Part shown: in pieces, positions 35,074 through 43,299 of the stretch
Layout of the letters: the number at the start of each line of letters is the position of its first letter
Position numbering within the stretch: position 1 is the first letter of the stretch
Assembly (NCBI RefSeq): GCF_001457415.1
Contig: NZ_LN881724.1
Location: forward strand, 1,302,001 to 1,366,000
Direction of reading: 5' to 3'
Source of the DNA: Gorillibacterium timonense
GTDB taxonomy: Bacteria > Bacillota > Bacilli > Paenibacillales > NBRC-103111
Length of the DNA: 64,000 nt
Made by a program: the position numbers and the translations under genes
Notes under the pieces: model-generated
The model's database searches: none
Seen by the model: only the letters and a program-made list of their open reading frames with translations
What the model was told of the DNA's origin: nothing

Positions 35074-35091
35074 GGCTTCCACGCGGAAGCC
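35074..35091 (-). terminator. Hairpin after the LacI-type gene
   Basis: GGCTTCC-ACGC-GGAAGCC is a perfect 7-bp stem followed on the minus strand by a weak T-containing run. It is a possible terminator of the regulator transcript, located about 120 nt after its stop. Confidence 0.4.
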
Positions 35092-35212
35092 GGACGTCTA
35101 TCGATGCGATAAGCTGCGCGCTATCATGCAGCACGTCGTGATCGTTTGAATGCTACAGGTGCCACAGTGCCACTAGATGAGAATTCAATGCCATTCGTCC
35201 CGGTATGCCTTC

Positions 35213-36250
35213 CTATTCCGGATCGGATGCGCGCTCGGGAGGCAACGTCCGGCAGGTATTGCCTTCCTTCAGCTCCGGCCAGAAGAGACGCACCTTCTCT
35301 TGCGGGGCATTACCCGCAACCAACGCAGCCACCAGGTCGATAGCGGCTGCCGCCACATCGGACAGAGGCTGTGAGAGAGAGGTGAGCTCAAGCGGCCCCG
35401 GCTTGAAGCTTAGCAGACCGACCAGATGGTCGAAGCCAACGACGGACAAGTCTTCGGGAATACGGCATCTGGCCTGGTGGAGAGCATCCATCATTTCATA
35501 AGCAATCAGATCGTTGAAGACAAAGACGGCCGTCGGCCGCTCTTTCATGGCGAGAAGCTGCGCCGCCGCTTTCGTCCCGCAGCCAATTGTGCCTTCCGTT
35601 GACAGGAGTCTTTCCGGTGGAGCCGAGAGGCCGTGTTCTTCCATCGCCTTGACAAAGCCGTCTCTGCGGTCAACCGCGACCTTGTGCAGAAGGTTGCCCG
35701 TTACATGAGCGATGGCGCGGTGTCCACGCTCATAGAGGTAGTCGACCGCTTGAGCCGCTCCCGAGAGATTGTCGATCAGCACATTGGGTATGGAGAGATG
35801 CTCCACGTGATTCTCGATGACGGCACAAGGATAATCCACCGCCGTTACCTGGTCGAGGATGGCTTCGTCGCCCTCGGCACTTCCGAATAGAATGATGCCG
35901 TCTGCCGCGCCTCCCATGAAATAGCGGATATAGCCGCTTTTCGCATCCGGGTCTTCGTTGCAGCTGCAGAACACCAAACGGTAACCGCTCACCATTGCAT
36001 GATGCTCCAGCTGCGTCGCCAGTTCCATGTAGAGCGGGGAACGGAAGGAGTCGTAGACGACTCCGATGACGCCGGACTTGCTCATGACGAGGCTGCGTGC
36101 CGCGATGTTGGGGGTGTAATGCAGGGCTTCTGCCGCCTCCAGCACCCGCTTGCGAGTTTCGGCATGGACTCCGTACTGCCGATTCAGCACCTTGGATACC
36201 GTCGTCTTGGAGACGCCGGCTTTTTTGGCAATATCCAGAATGCTTGCGAT
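35213..36250 (-). CDS. LacI-family transcriptional regulator with apparent ATC start
   Basis: The roughly 345-residue repressor has an N-terminal LacI HTH (ILDIAKKAGVSKTTVSKVLN), the hinge helix region (YTPNIAARSLVMSKSGVIGV) and a periplasmic-binding-like effector domain ending in the GFDHLVG strand. No ATG, GTG or TTG lies where the family normally starts. The codon exactly where Met-Ala-Ser-Ile-Leu should begin is ATC at 36250, 7 nt after a strong AAGGAGG. A longer frame opens at ATG 36337, but it would run through the operator at 36288 and lacks an RBS. It probably represses itself and the GH94-GH16 operon. Confidence 0.88.
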   Translation of the reverse strand: MASILDIAKKAGVSKTTVSKVLNRQYGVHAETRKRVLEAAEALHYTPNIAARSLVMSKSGVIGVVYDSFRSPLYMELATQLEHHAMVSGYRLVFCSCNEDPDAKSGYIRYFMGGAADGIILFGSAEGDEAILDQVTAVDYPCAVIENHVEHLSIPNVLIDNLSGAAQAVDYLYERGHRAIAHVTGNLLHKVAVDRRDGFVKAMEEHGLSAPPERLLSTEGTIGCGTKAAAQLLAMKERPTAVFVFNDLIAYEMMDALHQARCRIPEDLSVVGFDHLVGLLSFKPGPLELTSLSQPLSDVAAAAIDLVAALVAGNAPQEKVRLFWPELKEGNTCRTLPPERASDPE

Positions 36251-36287
36251 GGCGGGTCCTCCTTCCGATATGAGGTGTAAGGCTAGA

Positions 36288-36303
36288 TAGGGAACGTTCC
36301 CCA
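36288..36303. promoter_or_regulatory. LacI-family operator upstream of the regulator gene
   Basis: TAGGGAACGTTCCCCA differs from the operator at 35035 by one base. Its position 38 nt ahead of the start of the LacI-type gene indicates autoregulation. Confidence 0.8.
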
Positions 36304-36403
36304 AGATGATCCTATCCCATTTCCATCTAAAGCACAAGAAAGAAATTCAACGATCCAAAGAGAATAATCGCCACTTGAACAGCGAGAGCTTCTTGATGGC
36401 CAA

Positions 36404-36445
36404 AGAAAGAGAGCTTACCGAGTAAGGACCGGCAAGCTCTCTTCG
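36404..36445 (-). terminator. Terminator after the membrane-protein gene
   Basis: AAGAGAGCTT and AAGCTCTCTT-type arms (36408-36417 and 36433-36443) pair around an inner CCG/CGG stem, with T-rich sequence after the stem on the minus strand. It lies just past the stop at 36453. Confidence 0.65.
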
Positions 36446-36452
36446 AACCGGG

Positions 36453-36947
36453 TCAATGATTCATTCCCGGCATTCCAGCCATATCGCCGACGATTTCGGG
36501 ATTGATCATTCCGAAGATCATGGCGATGTGCGCCACCACCAAAAAACCGCTGACAAGAATAAAATGCAGCTTCATTCTCTCCTCTTCGGAACGCTTTCGC
36601 CCGATGAGGCCGAGATCCAGGAAAGCGAGCGGCAAGAGGAAGAGGACTCCGCTGAGGTAAAAGCCTACGGCAACGACATCAACCCACGTATGCCATTCTC
36701 CATTGATGGTGAGCGGAACGAATGCGGTTGGGAAGAGGTACAGAAAGATTCCCGTGAAGTACAAGCCGGCTGCGATACTGCAAATCCGATTAAACGCTCT
36801 CAATTTGCCATCTAGCTTTTTGCCGAACAGGATGAAAAATTCGGTGACCGTGATCGTTTCGGCGAAGATGACCGGAATAGCCATGAACAGAATGAGATTC
36901 CACGGCTGATTGTCCGCTAGCAGTGACATGTAATGCGTCATGTTCAT
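36453..36947 (-). CDS. Small multi-pass membrane protein with Met/His-rich tail
   Basis: The 164-residue protein starts at ATG 36947 (GGGGGAAG upstream). Four hydrophobic segments are visible (LILFMAIPVIFAETITVTEF, ICSIAAGLYFTGIFLYLFP, VVAVGFYLSGVLFLLPLAFL, LHFILVSGFLVVAHIAMIFG). The C-terminus is MAGMPGMNH, a short Met/His-rich tail of the sort that can bind copper or other soft metals, though nothing else points to metal handling. I do not recognise a characterised family. The next gene is a membrane-bound MerR-type regulator on the same strand, separated by a terminator. Confidence 0.7.
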   Translation of the reverse strand: MNMTHYMSLLADNQPWNLILFMAIPVIFAETITVTEFFILFGKKLDGKLRAFNRICSIAAGLYFTGIFLYLFPTAFVPLTINGEWHTWVDVVAVGFYLSGVLFLLPLAFLDLGLIGRKRSEEERMKLHFILVSGFLVVAHIAMIFGMINPEIVGDMAGMPGMNH

Positions 36948-37112
36948 AGACGAGCTTCCCCCAATAAGTGAAATACAGACATCGATAAGAATACGGGAAA
37001 AATGTGTGGAAAGGATGAAGATGGAACCGGCTTCCGGGGTACTGACTTGTACCAAGGTAGCCGAGGCACTTTCACGAGATCAGCATGGGTAGATGATAGC
37101 CATACGATGTAG

Positions 37113-37160
37113 AAAAAGAGGTTGTTCTTTGTGGGATGCCACTTGGAACAGCCTCTTTGC
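37113..37160 (-). terminator. Terminator after the MerR-type gene
   Basis: AAAGAGGTTGTTC (37115-37127) pairs with GAACAGCCTCTTT with one G-U pair; on the minus strand TTTTT follows. Confidence 0.8.
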
Positions 37161-37189
37161 ATTTACCTGGTTCGATGTTCGCTGCCGCT

Positions 37190-38014
37190 TTATCCGTGCT
37201 TCTGAGAATAGAGGAATTCGCTCACCGCCTGGCTGCGCAGCAGGGTGATGCAGGCGAAGCAGGCATAAACGATTTCCGCTAGCATGACCGCTATGAACCA
37301 GCCTGGCAGCGGAACCGGACTGGAAGCCAACACATAGATGCCTGACAAGGCATTTAGCGCGAGCCCTGCGGCAAACAGGTAGCGAACCCAAACGACGCCC
37401 GCAAACAAAGCGAGAGACAAGGCGATGCTGATCAGCAGCGAAAACAGACGAAAGTGATAAAAGGAGGACAACAGAGCTAGCAGTACATTGATCGCTGCGA
37501 TGGCGATCACCGTCACCTTGCCTCGCAGGAATTGCCTTTCCTGGCGTTTGAGATATTGTCGGTATTCTTCTTCGCGTTCTTCCTTGCTGATGCCGTCCAG
37601 TCGTCCAAAGTCAGGCTCGATATCCCGAGCCGGAAGCGCGAGAGTCTCCGACAAGTCGCGGAGGCTGGCGGCCAGCATGGCCGCATCCGTAAGCTGGTCC
37701 ACCTGGACGGTGTTCAGCCTCTTGAGAATCGCATCCTTAGCCGTCACATCCGCGTCCAATTTCCTTCTGTATGTTTCTATGACTTCTTCAATCCGATCTG
37801 GCGTCTCCCGCATGATTCGGATTTCTTCAATAGTGAAGAACAGCTTACGGAGTTCGGCCACGGTTTCCAGCTCTGCTACATCCTGCTCTGAATAATCGCG
37901 GTATTCCCGGCCGCCCGAGATAGTTGTATGCGGATGAATAAGCCCTTGTTCTCCATAAAAGCGGACCGTCCGTTCCGTTAAACCGGTACGCGCGCACACT
38001 TCCTTTATTTTCAA
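37190..38014 (-). CDS. MerR-family regulator with C-terminal membrane domain
   Basis: The 274-residue protein starts with TTG at 38014, about 6 nt after GGAGGG. Residues 1-70 form a MerR winged helix (KIKEVCARTGLTERTVRFYG, LRKLFFTIEEIRIMRE), followed by a helical dimerisation stretch to about residue 160. From about residue 165 there are four hydrophobic segments (VTVIAIAAINVLLALLSSFY, LFSLLISIALSLALFAGVVW, YLFAAGLALNALSGIYVLAS, WFIAVMLAEIVYACFACITL). Most MerR proteins are soluble, so this one should be tethered to the membrane, perhaps sensing membrane state or a lipophilic ligand. Target genes are not evident. Confidence 0.85.
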   Translation of the reverse strand: MKIKEVCARTGLTERTVRFYGEQGLIHPHTTISGGREYRDYSEQDVAELETVAELRKLFFTIEEIRIMRETPDRIEEVIETYRRKLDADVTAKDAILKRLNTVQVDQLTDAAMLAASLRDLSETLALPARDIEPDFGRLDGISKEEREEEYRQYLKRQERQFLRGKVTVIAIAAINVLLALLSSFYHFRLFSLLISIALSLALFAGVVWVRYLFAAGLALNALSGIYVLASSPVPLPGWFIAVMLAEIVYACFACITLLRSQAVSEFLYSQKHG

Positions 38015-38275
38015 GAAATCCCTCCGTCCTTCCTAGAATATACCATACTCTCGATGGATTCGGCCCTACTATACAATCTTACGTAAGGGAAGTGTCAAGA
38101 AAAACATATGGATTCACCCTAATTCTGCTGTAAACTACCCATTGGCCCGGACAAGAAGCAGGATGAAACTAGAGATGAGTTTCAGGATGAGACGAATAGG
38201 TAACTAATGTGATGTGATGAACGGGTTTGGGAACGTGTAGAGAGAAGCTGCGGAGAGAAAGGTTGCACTTAAAAA

Positions 38276-38303
38276 CGTTATATCGTAATATTACGATATA
38301 ACG
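38276..38303. promoter_or_regulatory. 28-bp perfect palindrome, operator of the ArsR-type gene
   Basis: The stretch is identical to its own reverse complement over all 28 bases, centred on GTAATATTAC. A/T-rich palindromes of this kind are the usual operators of ArsR/SmtB-family repressors. It ends 22 nt before the ArsR-type start codon, so it should control the ArsR/CoA-disulfide-reductase operon. Confidence 0.85.
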
Positions 38304-38325
38304 ATAAAGAAGAGGTGCAAGGCAA

Positions 38326-38628
38326 ATGAATGAACCCGATTTCAAATCCTACACAGCTGCAGCCGAAATGCTGAAAGCTTTGGCCCACCCGGTGCGGCTC
38401 TGCATCGTGCGGGGTCTGCTTCAGAAGAAGCAATGCAACGTCAGCTATATGCAGGAATGCCTGAACCTCCCCCAATCCACCGTGTCCCAGCATCTGCAGA
38501 AGCTGCGAAGCGCAGGAATCGTGGAGACGGAGCGGAGCGGGCTGGAAATCAAATACACCATAGCGGATGAACGCGTGAAGCAGCTGATCGTCTTATTGCT
38601 GCCGAAGGAGGATGCGATCTATGAGTAA
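38326..38628 (+). CDS. ArsR-family repressor (candidate persulfide sensor)
   Basis: The 100-residue winged-helix protein has the ArsR DNA-recognition segment LPQSTVSQHLQKLRSAGIVE. Three cysteines (C26, C37, C45) lie in the N-terminal half. This is not the ELCVCDL metal site of ArsR/CadC. Cysteine pairs of this general type are used by SqrR/BigR-like sensors of reactive sulfur, and the partner gene encodes persulfide-handling domains. The persulfide-sensing role is therefore inferred from context. It overlaps the downstream gene by 8 nt. Confidence 0.85.
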   Translation: MNEPDFKSYTAAAEMLKALAHPVRLCIVRGLLQKKQCNVSYMQECLNLPQSTVSQHLQKLRSAGIVETERSGLEIKYTIADERVKQLIVLLLPKEDAIYE

Positions 38629-41179
38629 AAAGGTTCTGATCGTGGGAGGAGTAGCGGGAGGAGCTTCGGCGGCAGCACGGCTGCGCCGCCTCGATGAAGA
38701 TGCGGAGATCGTCTTGTTCGAGCGGGACGCTTATATTTCATTTGCCAACTGCGGGCTTCCCTACTATATCGGCGATGCCATCAAGGACCGCTCGAAGCTG
38801 CTCGTTCAAACGCCGGAGGCCATGCGCAGCCGGTTTCGTCTCGATGTAAGAACAGAGAGCGAAGTTGTCTCGATCGATCCGGTTGGCAAAACCGTCAAGG
38901 TCCGCAGCAGGGAGAGAGGCGACTACACCGAAAGCTACGACGCTTTGATCCTGTCTCCCGGAGCCAAGCCCGTTCGGCCGAACCTTCCCGGAATCGGTAG
39001 TCCTCTCATCCATTCCCTCCGAAACATTCCCGATACAGACCGCATCAAACAAAAGGTAATGGAGCAGGGGACCCAATCGGCTGTCGTGATCGGTGGAGGC
39101 TTCATCGGAGTAGAGATGGCCGAGAATTTGCGAGAGATCGGCATAAACGTTACCCTCGTGGAAGGCGGATCCCAGATTCTCGCGCCGTTCGATGCCGATA
39201 TGGCTGGCGCTCTCACCAAGGAGCTGGAGGAAAATGGAGTGAAGGTGCTTCTAGCCCAAACGGTGACGGCATTTCAAGAGAACGCGGGCGGACAGATCAC
39301 CGTTCAGCTTGGCAGCGGGCTGTCTTTGGTCAGCGACATCGCGATCCTGGCCATCGGGGTTGCTCCGGATACTTCTTTCCTCAAGGACAGTGGCCTGTTG
39401 CTCGGACCGCGCGGGCATATCCAGGTGGATGACTATTTGATGACGAATCTGGAGGACGTGTATGCGGTCGGGGACGCGGTGGAAATCACCGACTTCGTGA
39501 ACGGGAGCAAGGCGGCTATACCGTTGGCAGGCCCTGCGAACAAGCAGGGGAGAATCGCGGCTGACAACGTATGTGGGCTACGTACGGCTTACAAAGGCTC
39601 TCAAGGAACCTCTATCATCAAAGTGTTCAGCTTGACTGGGGCAGCAACGGGGAACAATGAGAAGACGCTGCAGAGGCTTGGAATTCCTTATCGGGTATCG
39701 ATCGTTCATCCGAGCTCTCATGCGTCCTACTATCCAGGATCTTCTCCCATGACCTTGAAGCTGCTATTCGGGAATGACGGGAAGGCGCTCGGCGCTCAAG
39801 GGATAGGGGTGAAGGGAGTCGACAAACGGATCGACGACTTGGCAACGGTCATTCGCTTTCGAGGCGCGGTCTCTGACCTTACGGAGCTCGAGCTTGCTTA
39901 TGCCCCACCTTTTTCCTCCGCGAAGGATCCGGTCAATATGGCTGGTTATGCGGCTGAAAATATTTTATATGGACGGACATCGGTGTATCTTCCTGTCGAT
40001 TTGAAGGAGCGGGACCCGCAGACGACCCTGCTTGTGGATGTGCGCAGCGAGCTGGAGCATGCGAACGGCCACATCCCGAATTCCATCAACATACCCGTAG
40101 ATGATCTCCGGGGTCGCTTGAACGAGCTCGATTCCACCAAGGAAATCTGGGTCTACTGTCAGGTGGGGCTGAGAGGCTACACCGCTTCTCGTATCCTTCA
40201 GCAAAAGGGCTTCCGCGTTCGCAACCTCACCGGTGGCTATCGGACCTATCAAATGGCCGTTTATCAGCCGGGACAAGGGGATGAGGGCAGCTTGCAGTTG
40301 GGAAGCTCCGTCTTCTCCGCAGGGGCAGAGCGGCAAATCGTGGCGGCGGTGGAATCGGGCTCGAGCAGAGAGACCGCAACGGTCTGCTCGTTGGCTGATG
40401 CCTCCGCTGCGCAAGGACTGACCGGCGAGATTGCCGCCGATTTCGAGCTGGACGCTTGCGGCCTCTGCTGCCCGGGACCACTCGTGCAGGTGAAGCAACG
40501 GATGGAAGAGATGAAGGCGGGGCAGGTGCTGCGCGTGACCGCCTCTGACCCCGGCTTCTATCGGGATATCGAAGCTTGGGCCGGGATGGCCCGGCAGGAG
40601 CTTCTTCGCGTGAGCAAAAATCCGGATGGCGTGATCGAAGCTTACCTTCGCAAGCGGGGATTGGATGCTGCTCCCGCTTCGGCTGTACCGGCCGTAAGCG
40701 AAGCCACTCCGGAAGGAAGCACGATGGTTGTCTTCAGCGGCGATCTGGACAAAGCCATCGCCTCCTTCATCATCGCGAACGGCGCAGCGGCGAGCGGTAA
40801 GAAGGTGACCCTGTTCTTCACCTTCTGGGGGCTCAACATCATCCGCAAGACGGGCAAGGTGCGCGTCTCTAAATCCTTCATCGGCCGCATGTTCGGCCAA
40901 ATGATGCCGAGAGGCAGCCGCAAGCTCGGCCTGTCTCGGATGAACCTGCTGGGAATGGGGCCGAAGATGATCCGCGGGGTCATGAAGAGCAGGAATGTTT
41001 CGTCCTTAGAGGAACTCATCGATACGGCGATCAAGCAAGGCGTGGAGCTCGTTGCCTGTCAAATGTCGATGGACGTCATGGGAATTCAACAGGAAGAACT
41101 GCTCGACGGTGTTCAAGTTGCCGGCGTCGGATATTATCTCGGGAAAGCAGACCGTTCGTCCGTGAACTTGTTTATCTAG
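38621..41179 (+). CDS. Four-domain CoA-disulfide/persulfide reductase-rhodanese-TusA-DsrE fusion
   Basis: This 852-residue protein begins at ATG 38621, 9 nt after AAGGAGG. Residues 1 to about 445 are a flavin-dependent CoA-disulfide/persulfide reductase (GGVAGGASAAARLRR dinucleotide motif; redox cysteine C44 in SFANCGLPYY). Residues about 460-555 are a rhodanese with loop cysteine C513 (VYCQVGLRGYT). Residues about 608-680 are a TusA/SirA sulfur carrier (DACGLCCPGP, C617). Residues about 695-852 are a DsrE-like domain with C813 (ACQMSMDVMG). All key cysteines are retained, so sulfur could pass between domains in one chain. The likely task is detoxifying or using persulfides and polysulfides under the ArsR-type repressor. 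Confidence 0.93.
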   Translation: MSKKVLIVGGVAGGASAAARLRRLDEDAEIVLFERDAYISFANCGLPYYIGDAIKDRSKLLVQTPEAMRSRFRLDVRTESEVVSIDPVGKTVKVRSRERGDYTESYDALILSPGAKPVRPNLPGIGSPLIHSLRNIPDTDRIKQKVMEQGTQSAVVIGGGFIGVEMAENLREIGINVTLVEGGSQILAPFDADMAGALTKELEENGVKVLLAQTVTAFQENAGGQITVQLGSGLSLVSDIAILAIGVAPDTSFLKDSGLLLGPRGHIQVDDYLMTNLEDVYAVGDAVEITDFVNGSKAAIPLAGPANKQGRIAADNVCGLRTAYKGSQGTSIIKVFSLTGAATGNNEKTLQRLGIPYRVSIVHPSSHASYYPGSSPMTLKLLFGNDGKALGAQGIGVKGVDKRIDDLATVIRFRGAVSDLTELELAYAPPFSSAKDPVNMAGYAAENILYGRTSVYLPVDLKERDPQTTLLVDVRSELEHANGHIPNSINIPVDDLRGRLNELDSTKEIWVYCQVGLRGYTASRILQQKGFRVRNLTGGYRTYQMAVYQPGQGDEGSLQLGSSVFSAGAERQIVAAVESGSSRETATVCSLADASAAQGLTGEIAADFELDACGLCCPGPLVQVKQRMEEMKAGQVLRVTASDPGFYRDIEAWAGMARQELLRVSKNPDGVIEAYLRKRGLDAAPASAVPAVSEATPEGSTMVVFSGDLDKAIASFIIANGAAASGKKVTLFFTFWGLNIIRKTGKVRVSKSFIGRMFGQMMPRGSRKLGLSRMNLLGMGPKMIRGVMKSRNVSSLEELIDTAIKQGVELVACQMSMDVMGIQQEELLDGVQVAGVGYYLGKADRSSVNLFI

Positions 41180-41203
41180 TAAGCTGTCAGCAGGTCATGC
41201 AGG

Positions 41204-41246
41204 ATCAACGTCCGGGTTTATGGGTAACGCCATGAGCCCGGTTGAT
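41204..41246 (+). terminator. Hairpin after the persulfide reductase gene
   Basis: ATCAA..CCGGGTTTATGG (from 41204) pairs with CCATGAGCCCGGTTGAT (to 41246) with a 3-nt bulge and G-U pairs. There is no T run, so it is a weak terminator candidate. Confidence 0.4.
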
Positions 41247-41309
41247 TACTGCTCAAATCCGCAATCAGGTGTATAATCATGGAAATCGGACAGATAAGGA
41301 TGAAGTGAA

Positions 41310-42068
41310 ATGAACAAGTCGGACCCGTTTGCGCAATCAGCGGACGCCTATCTGCAATACACCGAGATGCCGTGGGGACGGTTATTTTACCAGACCGCTT
41401 GGCATCAGATCGATCACCATTTTATCCGTAACGGGCAGACCGTACTGGATGTCGGCAGCGGATTCGGATTAACGACGGAGCATTATGCGGCCAAAGGAAA
41501 CGATGTGACCGGAATTGAGCCATCCGCAGCCTTATTGGCGAAGGCCGCCGAACGGAATTCCTCGGTGCATTTCATCTGCCGGAGCTTTGAGGAGATGGAT
41601 GACCTTGAGCGTCCGTTCGATTGGATTTTTTGCCATAACGTCTTGGAATATGTGGAGAGCCCTCAGGCCTTTTTATCCCGACTCGGCCGCTGTCAGAACC
41701 CGGGGGGTTATCTCTCCCTCATCGCCCACAACCCTGCGGGGAAGGTCATGAAGAAAGCGATCATCCTGAAAGACCCGGAGGCTGCGCTTGTTGGCTTGGA
41801 TCAAGACCAGGAGTACAGTGGGATCATTCGGACGGCTATCACCACCTATCCCCGCGAACGCTTGACGGAATGGCTGGAGGGGGAAGGCTATGAGCTTGTC
41901 GAGTACTATGGAATTCATAATCTGTACGGTTATATTGCGGATAACGAAATCAAGCGTGATGAGGCTTGGCACGAAAAGGCGACGGCCATGGAGCTTGCGC
42001 TTGGGGAACGCAGCCCGTTCAGAGACGTTTCGGTATTCACTCACTTGATCGCAAGAAAGCGAGGGTGA
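41310..42068 (+). CDS. SAM-dependent methyltransferase (class I)
   Basis: The 252-residue protein carries the class I SAM-binding motif I VLDVGSGFGLT and the following acidic residue in VTGIEPS, plus FDWIFCHNVLEY as motif IV. The overall pattern (start DPFAQSADAYLQYTEMPWGR, then LIAHNPAGKVMKKAI) resembles the SmtA/CmoM group that methylates 5-carboxymethoxyuridine in tRNA, but this is a resemblance, not proof. The VOC-family gene follows on the same strand after about 50 nt, and the two may be cotranscribed. Confidence 0.82.
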   Translation: MNKSDPFAQSADAYLQYTEMPWGRLFYQTAWHQIDHHFIRNGQTVLDVGSGFGLTTEHYAAKGNDVTGIEPSAALLAKAAERNSSVHFICRSFEEMDDLERPFDWIFCHNVLEYVESPQAFLSRLGRCQNPGGYLSLIAHNPAGKVMKKAIILKDPEAALVGLDQDQEYSGIIRTAITTYPRERLTEWLEGEGYELVEYYGIHNLYGYIADNEIKRDEAWHEKATAMELALGERSPFRDVSVFTHLIARKRG

Positions 42069-42120
42069 TCGGATGGAACAAGCTGATGAAATAAATCCAA
42101 GGATCGAAAGGAAGGATAGC

Positions 42121-42483
42121 ATGAAATTCAACGGGATTTGCTTGATTACCGATGATGTACCCGGGATGGCTGCGTTTTACAAGGACACGCTTCAGGTTGA
42201 AGCGGAGGGGGACGAGACGACAGCCCGTATCCATGTGGAAGGGGCGATCCTTGATCTCTGCTCCCGCTCGGCGATGGAAAGCTTGGCGCCGGGAAGCACC
42301 GAGGGAATCGGCCGAGGCGGGTTTTCGATCGAGCTGGAGGTCGTCGACACGGACGCGGTATATGAACGGCTGAAGGATAAGGCAGTCCTCGTTAAGCCGC
42401 CGCAGACTTATCCTTGGGGCAGGCGTTCGGTCTGGTTCCGCGATCCGGATGGCAATGTCTTGAACTTCTTTTCCAATAGGTAA
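42121..42483 (+). CDS. VOC-superfamily (glyoxalase/dioxygenase-fold) protein
   Basis: The 120-residue protein starts at ATG 42121 behind AAAGGAAGG. It has the paired beta-alpha-beta-beta-beta modules of the VOC fold: FNGICLITDDVPGMAAFYKD at the start and YPWGRRSVWFRDPDGNVLNF at the end, the latter being the family signature. The small size is typical of single-domain glyoxalase/bleomycin-resistance-like proteins. Substrate unknown. Confidence 0.85.
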   Translation: MKFNGICLITDDVPGMAAFYKDTLQVEAEGDETTARIHVEGAILDLCSRSAMESLAPGSTEGIGRGGFSIELEVVDTDAVYERLKDKAVLVKPPQTYPWGRRSVWFRDPDGNVLNFFSNR

Positions 42484-42485
42484 GC

Positions 42486-43163
42486 TTATTCCACTAATCC
42501 GAGCGATACATAATCCTGGAAGCTTACGACACCGTCGATGGGCAGGTCGTTTGCTTTCTCATACAGCTTCATGGCGTATTCCGTCGAAGAGTCAAATTTG
42601 CCGTTGCATACCCCTTTGTAATAGGCTCCTCCGCGCAGACGGTTTTGCAGCAAAAGCACTTCTCCTCCCGAGTCGCCTTTGGCTAGAGGGCGCGGGTTCA
42701 AATGGGGTTCGCCGAGGACATGTCCACGAATCGTTACCTTCGTTCCGATCTCCACCAGCTCATAGAGGGCTTCCACATGCTTGTTGAGCATCCGGATACA
42801 GCCATGGCTCGCATCATGGCCGATGGAATGGGGACGATTGGTTCCATGAATGCCGTAGGTTCCCCAAGGGACATTCAGACCGATCCAGCGCGTTCCAAAA
42901 CCCGATCCCCAATTTTTGTATTTGTTGATCACAACATAATCCCCTGTAGGGGTCGGCGTTTTGGGTGTTCCGAGGGCGATGGGATAGCTTTTCAGAGCGT
43001 TTCCCTGCGCGTCTACAATCAAGAGCTTGTTTTTAAGTGGATCGATCTGAATGGAGATGTAGCCTGGAACGGCTGCCTGGGTATGGGACGGCGCCGCCTC
43101 CGCAGGGGAATGAAGAAAAGCGAGGAATAGGATGAGGGCCATTGCCCGTTTCGCGAAAAGCAT
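42486..43163 (-). CDS. L,D-transpeptidase (YkuD family) with peptidoglycan-binding domain
   Basis: The 225-residue protein has a signal peptide (MLFAKRAMALILFLAFLHSP, then AEAAP), a YkuD catalytic domain with the HGTNRPHSIG and HDASHGCIRM motifs (catalytic Cys in SHGC) and a C-terminal peptidoglycan-binding repeat (GDSGGEVLLLQNRLRGGAYY). It would form or remodel 3-3 crosslinks in the cell wall or the spore cortex. ATG 43163 follows GGAGG by 10 nt. The stop is only 2 nt from the convergent VOC gene, leaving no room for a terminator. Confidence 0.92.
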   Translation of the reverse strand: MLFAKRAMALILFLAFLHSPAEAAPSHTQAAVPGYISIQIDPLKNKLLIVDAQGNALKSYPIALGTPKTPTPTGDYVVINKYKNWGSGFGTRWIGLNVPWGTYGIHGTNRPHSIGHDASHGCIRMLNKHVEALYELVEIGTKVTIRGHVLGEPHLNPRPLAKGDSGGEVLLLQNRLRGGAYYKGVCNGKFDSSTEYAMKLYEKANDLPIDGVVSFQDYVSLGLVE

Positions 43164-43242
43164 GCCAAGAAATCCTCCGTTATCCGCCATTCGCAGGTAA
43201 AGGTAGCTTACCCGCTCAATCCCCGATCAGGTATGTCACAAC

Positions 43243-43283
43243 AAGCCGGACTCCCCTTTCTTTTGGAAGGAGAGTCCGGCTTG
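43243..43283 (-). terminator. Terminator after the DUF1657 gene
   Basis: AAGCCGGACTC and GAGTCCGGCTT arms, extended by CCTTT/AAGG, form a strong stem 17 nt past the DUF1657 stop. Confidence 0.75.
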
Positions 43284-43299
43284 ATTTTGTATAGAGAGC

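Noticed and set aside
36251-36337. Upstream ATG extension of the LacI-type gene
   Set aside because: It adds 29 residues unlike any LacI N-terminus, lacks an RBS and runs through the operator.
39965-40900. 311-codon minus-strand frame
   Set aside because: It is antisense to the rhodanese/TusA part of the persulfide reductase and low-complexity in composition.
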